Shown one piece after another: positions 15,825 to 22,836 of a DNA stretch of 31,807 nt. Made by a program: the position numbers and the translations under genes. The stretch is from Lachnospiraceae bacterium. GTDB taxonomy: Bacteria > Bacillota_A > Clostridia > Lachnospirales > Lachnospiraceae. The stretch covers positions 1 to 31,807 of the forward strand of contig JAQUUB010000048.1 of assembly GCA_028694115.1 (NCBI GenBank), given 5' to 3'. The notes below the pieces were generated by a model. It did no database searches and was not told the DNA's origin. It saw only the letters and a program-made list of their open reading frames with translations. Within the stretch, counting starts at the first letter, position 1. Every line of letters starts with the position of its first letter.

Positions 15825-17645
15825 TTAATCTACTGGAACAATTGTCACCTTAATCTTAGGGCGTTTATTAGTTGCAGGTACCGTTACTGTGAGTTTTTCA
15901 CTATCAAAATGTGTCCATTCATTTCCGTCCACTGTTACAGATGCAATCTTTACAGAACCTTTTGGTAAAATGTCTGGTTCCACACGAAGCAGATTGTCCC
16001 TAAAAGCACCAGGCATCGGCTTGAAATATAAGTCAAGCGGCTTTTTGGTATTCAATAGATTTGTATATACTGCTGAGAGATATGCCAATTCAACTGAATG
16101 GTAAGCACTCATAGAATGACTTCCCTTTAATCTCTCTGTTCCTAACAGATAAGGAATTCCATTATTTAATACATTAAAGTAGACCGCGCCATCCTCATGA
16201 TCCAAAAAGAATGCATTATAAAAGGAAGCTGATTCTCTGGCATATTTTAAATACTTTTCGTCCTTCAATACTCCGTATAATATCTGGTATGCTAAGATAC
16301 CTTGTTCCTGTTGCCACCATGCTTTTCTATCATGCCATGCAAAACGATGAAAATCTTCGCCATCCTTTGTATTACGTTCCATAACATCATACCAACCAAA
16401 TCGTTGATTATCCATGCCTACTGTTGGCATAATTTCAGCAATCTTTTTTGAAAACTCTACATATTCCTCTTTTTCTATGTAATTATTAACACGCATCAGA
16501 TTCCATGCAATTTTCAGGTTATGTCCTACGACCCCGCGATTTTTTTGCCATCCCCAATCATAATCGTGTGACCAGTCCTCCATGAATTTTTCCTGAACAA
16601 AAGGACTGTTCTCATAATCCTTAAAATACTTTGTAATAGTATCCGCTGTATATTCTAGAAAATCATAATATTTTTGTTCTCCAGTAGCAAGGCACAGGTT
16701 GATCAGATATGCTGGTGCATGATCTCCTACCGAATTCCAGTTCTTTCTGCCCTTATTAGGACCAAGACCTTCTGACATAGGATCTAAGAAAATCGGGTCA
16801 ATATGAGAGAAATATCCCCCTTTATCCTTGTCATGGTAAAACCTTTCAAAAAGCTCCATTGTTAATTCAATGTCACGCAATATAGCGGGGTTACCCGTTA
16901 TTCTATAGGTCTGTGTTAATCCAGCTAATGCATAAATCTGTTCATACATAGGAATCGCATCATAATCATCTCCAAATTCAGATGTGAAAACTTTATGTTC
17001 TTTTCCCTGTTTTACATCGATTCCATGATACCAATAAACAATATTTTCATCCGTATCATAAAATTTCATATGATCCTGTAAATAAGCAGAGCCTTTTTCT
17101 GCTCCCTCTAAAAATTTTTCTTCACCCGTTAACATATAGGCAGAAGCCAATCCATAAATCAATCGGGAAATAGTATCTGTCTCCTGTCTGAAGCTATCCT
17201 TCTGTTCACCTGTCAATGCCAAGGATGTTCTGTATTTATCGTAATTAATATCATCACCAAATTGTGCCTGAGTAAAGAATTCTGCCACCTGACCGGCTTG
17301 AACAGCCCACCAGTTAATTTCTTCAAATCGGAATGAATCTTTATCCTTTCCGACAAAGTCTATACATTTTGCTTCAAATACATAATCCTCTTTTGATTCG
17401 CCATTTGGATAAAAAATACCATAAACAAATAAAAGCTGGTCTGTCTTTAGCATATTAGGGATCTGTGCAGTGCAATCCTTATATGGTTCACTAAGATTTC
17501 TTACCATTCTGGCGTATAGATTGCTTCCCAGAATAACATCAAATATCCTTCCGTCTGTTGTTTTCATACGGAATCGTTCTTTTCCGTCATAATCCATTAC
17601 GTAACCAGCAATCAAATCAGAAAATTCAAAATTATTCATTTTCAT
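15825..17645 (-). CDS. AGE-family (N-acylglucosamine 2-epimerase-like) enzyme with extra N- and C-terminal domains
   Basis: 606 residues, far longer than the ~400-residue epimerase core. Residues about 10-105 form a beta-rich domain (LIAGYVMDYDGKERFRMKTT..., RIFDVILGSN). The alpha/alpha-barrel spans about 110-530 with family residues in VVGHNLKIAWNLMR (H375) and AWHDRKAWWQQEQGI (H438, E447). A beta domain at about 540-606 (PKGSVKIASVTVDGNEWTHF) ends the protein. AGE enzymes isomerise or epimerise sugars or phosphorylise mannosyl-glucose-type compounds using paired histidines. Next to GlgX and amylase, it may act on a glucose, mannose or oligosaccharide product, but the substrate is open. GGAGG lies nine bases before the ATG. 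No signal peptide. Confidence 0.8.
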   Translation of the reverse strand: MKMNNFEFSDLIAGYVMDYDGKERFRMKTTDGRIFDVILGSNLYARMVRNLSEPYKDCTAQIPNMLKTDQLLFVYGIFYPNGESKEDYVFEAKCIDFVGKDKDSFRFEEINWWAVQAGQVAEFFTQAQFGDDINYDKYRTSLALTGEQKDSFRQETDTISRLIYGLASAYMLTGEEKFLEGAEKGSAYLQDHMKFYDTDENIVYWYHGIDVKQGKEHKVFTSEFGDDYDAIPMYEQIYALAGLTQTYRITGNPAILRDIELTMELFERFYHDKDKGGYFSHIDPIFLDPMSEGLGPNKGRKNWNSVGDHAPAYLINLCLATGEQKYYDFLEYTADTITKYFKDYENSPFVQEKFMEDWSHDYDWGWQKNRGVVGHNLKIAWNLMRVNNYIEKEEYVEFSKKIAEIMPTVGMDNQRFGWYDVMERNTKDGEDFHRFAWHDRKAWWQQEQGILAYQILYGVLKDEKYLKYARESASFYNAFFLDHEDGAVYFNVLNNGIPYLLGTERLKGSHSMSAYHSVELAYLSAVYTNLLNTKKPLDLYFKPMPGAFRDNLLRVEPDILPKGSVKIASVTVDGNEWTHFDSEKLTVTVPATNKRPKIKVTIVPVD

Positions 17646-17685
17646 TTACGGTTTCCTCCAATTTTTATCCTCTAACACGTTCTTT

Positions 17686-17711
17686 TTCAAATTCATATAT
17701 ATAAATTTGAA
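17686..17711. promoter_or_regulatory. 26-bp palindrome, candidate operator of the AGE-glgX unit
   Basis: Perfect 8-base arms TTCAAATT (17686-17693) and AATTTGAA (17704-17711) around a 10-base centre. It sits just downstream of the expected transcription start for the minus-strand promoter at 17724-17754, a typical repressor site. It lies 41 bases upstream of the AGE start codon. Confidence 0.5.
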
Positions 17712-17723
17712 TATGCTTTTTCC

Positions 17724-17754
17724 ATTATAACATATTAATTACCATATTATTCAA
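17724..17754 (-). promoter_or_regulatory. Extended -10 promoter for AGE-like gene
   Basis: On the minus strand TATAAT (17724-17729) with TG one base upstream gives an extended -10; TTGAAT at 17749-17754 is a weak -35 with a long 19-base spacer. It suggests the AGE/glgX/STAS genes can be expressed without the RsbW-like gene. Confidence 0.55.
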
Positions 17755-17816
17755 TTTTTTTTGTTATTTTGTTTATTTTTTACATTTATTTTACATTTTT
17801 CATTATATAAAATATC

Positions 17817-18224
17817 TTACCAATCTTTTTCTATTGTAAGTACATTCTGGTTATCCACATAATTATAATAAACATGTTTCATACTATTCTTTACCATGTA
17901 TATTCCAAGCCCACCAATTTCCCTTTCCATAATATCTTGGTGAATATCAGGATCTTCTTTTTCCAATGGATTATATGGGATACCGCCATCCCAAAATTGA
18001 ATCATTGCCTGTTTAGGATTATCTGTAATTTCCAGTTTAATAATAACGTTTCCTTTTTCTCCTTGATATGCATAGTTGGCTATATTAACAAATATTTCTT
18101 CTGTTGCAATACTTATCATCATCTGTGTCTTCATCGGACACATTTCTTTTTCTAATTCATTCATAATAAATTCCAAAACTTCATCAAGGGAATATAGTTC
18201 AGCTTTAACAATTAATTCTCCCAT
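17817..18224 (-). CDS. RsbW/SpoIIAB-like ATP-binding protein (HATPase_c_2), putative anti-sigma serine kinase
   Basis: 135 residues, the usual length for this family. The GHKL ATP-binding motifs are intact: N-box TEEIFVNIANYAY (E43, N47), G1 box FWDGGIPYNPL (D79, G81) and G2 box REIGGLGIYMVKNSM (G104-G107). Such proteins bind a sigma factor or other target and phosphorylate a STAS antagonist. AGGAGG lies five bases before the ATG, and a perfect consensus promoter is about 150 bases upstream, so this is the first gene of the long minus-strand cluster. Its likely partner, the STAS protein, is separated from it by two sugar-enzyme genes, unlike the adjacent rsbV-rsbW order. No sigma factor is in the window; the target may be elsewhere or may not be a sigma factor. 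Confidence 0.88.
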   Translation of the reverse strand: MGELIVKAELYSLDEVLEFIMNELEKEMCPMKTQMMISIATEEIFVNIANYAYQGEKGNVIIKLEITDNPKQAMIQFWDGGIPYNPLEKEDPDIHQDIMEREIGGLGIYMVKNSMKHVYYNYVDNQNVLTIEKDW

Positions 18225-18375
18225 TACAACCTCCTGAAAATATTTTTCATTAGCAACAATTCTGTACTATACTGCAATTATTTGCGTATTGATTAAATTC
18301 TATCCAATGGTTCTTCCACAAAACTATGATTTTATATTTTATTAAAAACAATTTATAGTAAGCACTATATGGTAA

Positions 18376-18404
18376 ATTATAGTTTTTAAGGAGAAATATG
18401 TCAA
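18376..18404 (-). promoter_or_regulatory. Perfect consensus sigma-A promoter at the head of the minus-strand cluster
   Basis: TTGACA (18399-18404), 17-base spacer, TATAAT (18376-18381), all read on the minus strand. It lies between the lysR stop and the RsbW-like gene. A direct repeat ACTATAATT/ACTATAAATT (around the -10 and about 23 bases downstream, 18351-18382) could bind a regulator. The leader of about 145 bases shows no named RNA element. Confidence 0.8.
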
Positions 18405-18415
18405 TTTAATTAATA

Positions 18416-19303
18416 TTACTGTCGTGTATTTATAATCAGAGAAGTAAATAAAGATTGATAGTAATCCTGAAATACACTATTCTTTCTCCATATAAAGTTA
18501 AACTCATGATACATATTAAAGTCCGGTATCTTAATTTCTCTAATGATTCCCTCTTCTAATTCCTTTTTTACCGCTATTTCGTACATAAAACTTATTCCAC
18601 AATTATTTTCAACCAGTTTTTTTATTACGTGAATGCTTCCAATCGTTGACATTCTACAAAAATCTGCAAAAGAATGTCCTTTTCCAGAAAGATACCTTTC
18701 TAAAATTTCTTTTGTACCCGATCCATCTTCTCGCAAAATAAGATTATGAGAAAATAATTCTTTAAAGTTTTTAATGTTTTTTAAAGGATAATCCTCCCCG
18801 CAAATCAGTACATATTTCTCATTTGATATTGTGATATACTCATACTCGCTTTTTTGAAAATACCCCTCAATAATTGCAAAATCAATAACTCCATCATCTA
18901 ATAGCCTTAACAGTTCCTTCGTATTAGCAATTGTAAATTCTATCTTGGTATTGGGTGCTTTTTTAATATATTCAGCTATTTTTAGTGGCATCAGGAATTC
19001 ACCTATTGTAAGCGTTGCACCTAGCTTTATTGAATTCGTTTTTGTAGAGCGGTCAATTATTTTCCTTTTTAAATGCATATTGTCATTTTTAACCGAAATC
19101 ATTGCTTCTTTTAATTCCATACCTGCCTGTGTCAAAGTCAGTCTTCTATTGGAATAGCAAAACAGTTTGTCTCCATAATAGTTCTCTAAATATTTTATGT
19201 GTTGGGAAACTCCTGGTTGTGTCATTTTTAATTCTATCGCTGCTTTTGTATAGCTCATATATTTGCAAACACATAAAAATGTTTCAATTCTAAAATCCAG
19301 CAT
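18416..19303 (-). CDS. LysR-family transcriptional regulator
   Basis: 295 residues. The N-terminal winged helix-turn-helix occupies about 1-60: IETFLCVCKYMSYTKAAIEL, then KMTQPGVSQHIKYLE. A linker helix and the two-lobed effector domain follow (IKLGATLTIGEFLMP..., VDFAIIEGYF, LILREDGSGTKEILE). AAAGGTGG lies six bases before the ATG. It is divergent from a YeiH-family transporter, an arrangement also known for the E. coli yeiE/yeiH pair, so I infer that it controls that transporter and, as is usual for LysR proteins, itself. The ligand is unknown; sulfur oxyanions are a guess based on the neighbour. It could also act on the cluster promoter that starts right after its stop codon. Confidence 0.93.
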   Translation of the reverse strand: MLDFRIETFLCVCKYMSYTKAAIELKMTQPGVSQHIKYLENYYGDKLFCYSNRRLTLTQAGMELKEAMISVKNDNMHLKRKIIDRSTKTNSIKLGATLTIGEFLMPLKIAEYIKKAPNTKIEFTIANTKELLRLLDDGVIDFAIIEGYFQKSEYEYITISNEKYVLICGEDYPLKNIKNFKELFSHNLILREDGSGTKEILERYLSGKGHSFADFCRMSTIGSIHVIKKLVENNCGISFMYEIAVKKELEEGIIREIKIPDFNMYHEFNFIWRKNSVFQDYYQSLFTSLIINTRQ

Positions 19304-19324
19304 AATTATCCACCTTTTTGTTTT

Positions 19325-19371
19325 ATCATAATATATTATTATATATCAATCAATATAAATAATTTTATATT
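19325..19371 (-). promoter_or_regulatory. lysR promoter with overlapping inverted repeat
   Basis: Minus-strand TTGATT (19348-19353), 17-base spacer, TATGAT (19325-19330). A perfect inverted repeat AATATAAA-N4-TTTATATT (19352-19371) overlaps the -35 and would suit autoregulation by a LysR dimer. The region is very AT-rich, so chance matches are possible. Confidence 0.45.
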
Positions 19372-19412
19372 ATATATCTTTCTGCGTATGATGATAAAAA
19401 ACAAAAAAGTGT

Positions 19413-19428
19413 TCAAATATTAATTTGA
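19413..19428. promoter_or_regulatory. Inverted repeat upstream of the YeiH-type gene, candidate LysR box
   Basis: TCAAAT-N4-ATTTGA, 44 bases before the transporter start codon. The half-site TCAAAT also forms the arms of the palindrome before the AGE gene, though with different spacing. Confidence 0.35.
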
Positions 19429-19471
19429 GCGCATGCTCCATGCATGCAGAAGGGAATATGGTTGAATAGAA

Positions 19472-20515
19472 ATGGAATTTATTAAAAACAAAAGTAAAGG
19501 TATTTTATTATGCTTTGCAATCGCATTACCCATATGGTTTCTTGTAAAATCAATCCATCCGCTTGAAGTAATCGGTGCACCCATCATAGCTATTGTGACC
19601 GGTATGATTTTGACTGCTCTCATGAAAGATAAAACTACTGTGCAGGATGGAATTAGTTTTACCTCTAAAAAAATACTGCAATATGCGGTCATATTATTAG
19701 GTTTTGGTTTAAATCTTACAACTGTAGGAAAGGTTGGATTAGTTTCTCTCCCTATCATTCTTTCAACAATTTCCACATCACTCATTATGGCATACATCAT
19801 GTATAAAATTTTAAAGGTACCTATGAAGACCTCCACATTGATTGGTGTTGGCTCCTGTATCTGCGGCGGTTCTGCAATCGCAGCTACAGCACCTATCATC
19901 GATGCAAATGATGAAGAAATTGCACAATCTATTTCCGTTATCTTTTTATTTAACGTAATAGCGGCTATTATTTTCCCAACATTAGGCTCTTTTCTAGGTT
20001 TATCCAATACTGGCTTCGGATTGTTTGCTGGAACAGCTATTAATGATACTTCCTCTGTCACTGCTGCTGCATCTACGTGGGATACTCTACATGGTACAGA
20101 TGGAACCGTATTAGCATATGCAACCATTGTCAAACTTACAAGAACATTGGCAATCATCCCTATTACATTAGTACTTTCCTACCTACATATAAATGTTGAA
20201 CAAAAAACAAATAAAACATCCGTTTTAAAAACATTTCCCACGTTTATTCTATATTTTATATTAGCATCCATTATCACTACCGTTATCACAAGTTCCAGTA
20301 CTGGAACTACTTTGATCTTTGCTAAAAATACTTTTACATTCCTAAATCAATTAAGTAAATTTTTCATCGTGATGGCAATGAGTGCTATAGGCTTAAATAC
20401 AAATATTATTAAATTAGTTAAAAATGGTGGAAAGCCTATATTAATGGGATTTTTTTGTTGGATTGCAATTGCAATCGTAAGTATTGTAATGCAGAACCTC
20501 CTTCATATTTTATAA
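19472..20515 (+). CDS. YeiH-family (UPF0324) putative sulfate/sulfite exporter
   Basis: 347 residues, about ten membrane helices. Family hallmarks are LLGFGLNLTTVGKVG (about 74-88), GVGSCICGGSAIAATAPII (about 124-142), and FAGTAINDTSSVTAAA (about 188-203). Members are annotated as putative sulfate exporters; direct biochemical proof is scarce, and some have been linked to sulfite or taurine-derived sulfur. It is divergent from a LysR gene that probably regulates it. The start ATG at 19472 has only a distant AGAAGGGA, so translation may be modest. A strong hairpin terminator begins two bases after the stop. Confidence 0.88.
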   Translation: MEFIKNKSKGILLCFAIALPIWFLVKSIHPLEVIGAPIIAIVTGMILTALMKDKTTVQDGISFTSKKILQYAVILLGFGLNLTTVGKVGLVSLPIILSTISTSLIMAYIMYKILKVPMKTSTLIGVGSCICGGSAIAATAPIIDANDEEIAQSISVIFLFNVIAAIIFPTLGSFLGLSNTGFGLFAGTAINDTSSVTAAASTWDTLHGTDGTVLAYATIVKLTRTLAIIPITLVLSYLHINVEQKTNKTSVLKTFPTFILYFILASIITTVITSSSTGTTLIFAKNTFTFLNQLSKFFIVMAMSAIGLNTNIIKLVKNGGKPILMGFFCWIAIAIVSIVMQNLLHIL

Positions 20516-20517
20516 AA

Positions 20518-20555
20518 ATATTGCCTCGTCAAATTATTTTATGACGAGGCAATAT
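20518..20555. terminator. Bidirectional terminator between YeiH-type gene and ferredoxin
   Basis: Perfect 14-base stem ATATTGCCTCGTCA (20518-20531) with its complement (20542-20555) and a 10-base loop. The minus-strand side has the clearer U-tract (TTTTTATA), serving the ferredoxin; the plus-strand side serves the transporter gene. Confidence 0.85.
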
Positions 20556-20575
20556 CAGTTTCAACATTGTTTCTA

Positions 20576-20764
20576 TTATTCAATTGAAATTACAGACACC
20601 GGACAATTATCCCTTGCTTCTGAAGCGGAATCTTCCATTTCTGACGGTATTGTATCAACATATACTTCTGCTAATCCATCATCCGCCATACGAAAAACTT
20701 CAGGACACGTTGACTCACAGAGGCCACAGGATATACATCCATCTCTATCTATTTCTGCTCTCAT
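20576..20764 (-). CDS. Single-cluster [4Fe-4S] ferredoxin
   Basis: 62 residues from the ATG at 20762-20764, which has AAAGGGA seven bases upstream; a 12-codon extension to 20800 lacks support and a family match. The cluster motif CISCGLCESTCP followed by a distant NCPVSVI supplies four cysteines, as in one-cluster ferredoxins of the Thermotoga/Desulfovibrio type. The acidic C-terminal half fits an electron-carrier surface. It is a cytoplasmic low-potential donor; partners could include reductases elsewhere, as none is adjacent. It forms a single-gene unit ended by a 14-base-stem terminator. Confidence 0.92.
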   Translation of the reverse strand: MRAEIDRDGCISCGLCESTCPEVFRMADDGLAEVYVDTIPSEMEDSASEARDNCPVSVISIE

Positions 20765-20929
20765 TTTTATTCCCTTTCCTTTTTGTTTTGACATAAACAA
20801 CTTAATTTTTCTTTCTCTAGACTTATTAAAGCAATGCCAAAGTCCTCAATTAATACTTTCACAGAATTTAGTATTACATAAAAAATAGTAATCAATACTC
20901 TCTTAAGTAATTAATCTCAAAAATTTAAA

Positions 20930-22198
20930 TTACATTTTTTGTTGCTCCCAAGCGTTCATCTGATACAGATGGAACCGTTCAATTCCCTCTTTTACCGCTT
21001 TCTTGCAAACATCATCCACATATGGCTGGTTATCTATAATTACATTATAAATTTTTTCTCCATGTTTTTCAATAAATTCATCATGAAGAATCTTTTTAAT
21101 CTGCTCTTTATTCATCCCGCTCCGGTATGGTCTGTCTTCCGAAAGCGCCGTATAGATGTCAGCATATGCAACAACATCCATTTCCTCGGTGATACTTATG
21201 GCAGTAAGGTTCTTCGGATAACCAGATCCATCATGATTTTCATGATGCCCTGCTGCCCAGATAGCAATTTCCTCCAATCCCTCCATATGATTTAAAATCA
21301 AAGATGTAAAGTATGCATGTGTTCGTATCCCAGTTCTCTCTGTTTCTGACAGGCTTCCTTTTTTTTCAATAATTTCTGTTGGTATTGCGATTTTACCCAT
21401 ATCATGCAATAGTCCAGCTACTCTTATTTTTCTGCTTTTTTCAAACGGATATCCAATCAGATTTGCAATTGCAAATGCAACCTGACTTACTCCGAAGGAA
21501 TGTGATATAGCAAATTCGCTTCTAGAATCAATGATTTTTGACAAGGTGAATGCAAACTGCTCTAGTAAATCAAGTGTCATTGTTATTTCAAAACGCTTTG
21601 AAATAGCTAAATCAAGAATAACCTCCATATCCAGATTGTCAATATTTAACCAAAAAGAGTCTTTCATCGCCTGATTAAGAAAAGCATTCACAACCTCTGG
21701 ATGAAACAATGTTCCACTATTCTGCTGAATACGTTCCGAGACGATAGACTTCTGCAGAAGTATTGGTTGATTTGGATCAATTAAAATATCGGTGCGATCC
21801 GCTACATGTAATATGTAGGATTCAATCGGAACTTTACCCATCCCTATATTCCAATTCTGGTCATTTTCATATCTCCAATGATGATAATATACAATCTTGG
21901 AGATATTACCAAAAAGATCAAAGGAGTCTAGCATATAACTACCAAGGCTACTATGTGGAAATGGATTTCGAATATCCATCTGAATTAGTTGATCCCTTTC
22001 AGCAACGGTCAGTGCTCCAATATCATGCAAAGCAGCAGCTATCACAAGATCACAGAGACTATCACTATCCAGACCATATTCTTTTCCAATATGATATGCT
22101 GCTGCCGCGGTTCTGCGATGATGATTCTTTAGAAGATAGTTATATACATCTACCGACTTTGTAAACGATGTAATCAAATCCTTTAGCATAATATTCAA
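20930..22198 (-). CDS. Tandem HD / HD-GYP protein, putative cyclic-di-GMP phosphodiesterase
   Basis: 422 residues, two HD-type domains and no membrane segment or receiver domain. The N-terminal copy (about 15-150) keeps HD at 59-60 in ALHDIGA and the closing ADRTDIL, but has lost the GYP motif (YYHHWRYENDQN...). The C-terminal copy (about 210-390) is complete: LLHDMGKIAIP, HHENHDGSGYP (318-328) and VVAYADIYTALSEDRPYR. HD-GYP domains hydrolyse cyclic di-GMP or cyclic GAMP to linear products. The TTG at 22196-22198 has GAGGT six to seven bases upstream and is preferred over the ATG three codons later. A TTGAAA-N17-TATCAT promoter precedes it. Confidence 0.9.
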   Translation of the reverse strand: MNIMLKDLITSFTKSVDVYNYLLKNHHRRTAAAAYHIGKEYGLDSDSLCDLVIAAALHDIGALTVAERDQLIQMDIRNPFPHSSLGSYMLDSFDLFGNISKIVYYHHWRYENDQNWNIGMGKVPIESYILHVADRTDILIDPNQPILLQKSIVSERIQQNSGTLFHPEVVNAFLNQAMKDSFWLNIDNLDMEVILDLAISKRFEITMTLDLLEQFAFTLSKIIDSRSEFAISHSFGVSQVAFAIANLIGYPFEKSRKIRVAGLLHDMGKIAIPTEIIEKKGSLSETERTGIRTHAYFTSLILNHMEGLEEIAIWAAGHHENHDGSGYPKNLTAISITEEMDVVAYADIYTALSEDRPYRSGMNKEQIKKILHDEFIEKHGEKIYNVIIDNQPYVDDVCKKAVKEGIERFHLYQMNAWEQQKM

Positions 22199-22231
22199 TT
22201 GTATACCTCACTTAAAAAACTCCCAAACTTT

Positions 22232-22260
22232 TTGTTAATTAGTGTAATGGTAAGTATTAT
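22232..22260 (+). promoter_or_regulatory. Rightward promoter upstream of the 79-residue gene
   Basis: TTGTTA (22232-22237), 17 bases, TATTAT (22255-22260). The expected start point near 22267 falls in the -10 of the opposing HD-GYP promoter. The leader to the gene at 22483 would be about 215 bases long with nothing I recognise in it. Confidence 0.5.
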
Positions 22261-22266
22261 AAATAT

Positions 22267-22295
22267 ATGATACTCCATAAATTTACATTTTTCAA
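22267..22295 (-). promoter_or_regulatory. Leftward promoter for the HD-GYP gene
   Basis: On the minus strand TTGAAA (22290-22295), 17-base spacer, TATCAT (22267-22272). It faces the rightward promoter at 22232-22260, and the two start regions overlap. Confidence 0.5.
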
Positions 22296-22482
22296 CATTT
22301 CTCTTCTATTTTGAAGTAATGAAATTTTTATGAAAAGAATTTATAAGCAGAGCTATTTAATTCATTTTCTACCAATCCTTTATTCATTGCTTTTATTTCT
22401 GAATAATATTTTTTTATCTGTAAATAATAACACTATTAATTTTGAAGGAAATAGTAAACTTTTATGTAAAGGAGCAAATTAT

Positions 22483-22722
22483 ATGAATCGTGATAAACTA
22501 ATCGCTCAAGTAAAAAACGAATATGCACGAATTGCCGATTCTGAATCTCAACAACATTTTCACCAAACAACAACGGATATGACACCTGAAACTTATTATG
22601 AAAACCTGTTAAGTAAAGCCATTAGCGAAATTAGCAACGGAACCTTTGACGATTTCAAATCTGGTGAGGAAGTAGTAACTGCTATTGCAAATGACAAGAC
22701 CTGGCTTTCCGGTTGGAAGTAA
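22483..22722 (+). CDS. Small protein of unknown function (79 residues)
   Basis: I do not recognise this protein. The ATG at 22483 has AAAGGAG eight bases upstream (22468-22474), which decides the start; the frame is open back to an ATG at 22330, where the extra 51 residues would be a hydrophobic leader with no ribosome site. The product is polar, mixed-charge and probably helical: residues 1-20 (MNRDKLIAQVKNEYARIADS), a histidine/glutamine/threonine-rich middle (about 21-32), helix YYENLLSKAISEISNG, and a tail ending WLSGWK. No cysteine, signal peptide or membrane segment. It is monocistronic, ended by a hairpin shared with the ABC permease gene. Confidence 0.75.
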   Translation: MNRDKLIAQVKNEYARIADSESQQHFHQTTTDMTPETYYENLLSKAISEISNGTFDDFKSGEEVVTAIANDKTWLSGWK

Positions 22723-22769
22723 TTTGACTTGCACTCCTCGAGTTGAACTCGCATAACTATTTAATAGAA

Positions 22770-22793
22770 AACCTCCGGTTTTAACCGAAGGTT
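22770..22793. terminator. Bidirectional terminator between small gene and ABC permease
   Basis: AACCTCCGGTT (22770-22780) pairs with AACCGAAGGTT (22783-22793) with one mismatch. CTTTTAAT follows on the plus strand and TTTCTATTAAA on the minus strand. Confidence 0.75.
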
Positions 22794-22836
22794 CTTTTAA
22801 TATGTTCTTCCAGATTACACACTCAATGGTAAAGAT

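Noticed and set aside
18225..18375. Riboswitch in the ~145-base leader of the RsbW-like gene.
   Set aside because: No conserved riboswitch core or convincing multi-stem fold could be seen by eye.
19420..20157. A 245-codon open frame antisense to the YeiH-type gene.
   Set aside because: Its translation is low in structure and mirrors the conserved transporter frame; no ribosome site or family match. The plus-strand frame has clear family motifs.
22330..22482. Longer start for the 79-residue protein giving a signal-peptide-like hydrophobic leader.
   Set aside because: No Shine-Dalgarno before ATG 22330, while ATG 22483 has AAAGGAG at ideal spacing. Kept only as an alternative.
22738..22750. 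Small inverted repeat CGAGTT-G-AACTCG after the 79-residue gene.
   Set aside because: One-base loop cannot form a normal hairpin and the adjacent 22770-22793 stem already explains termination.
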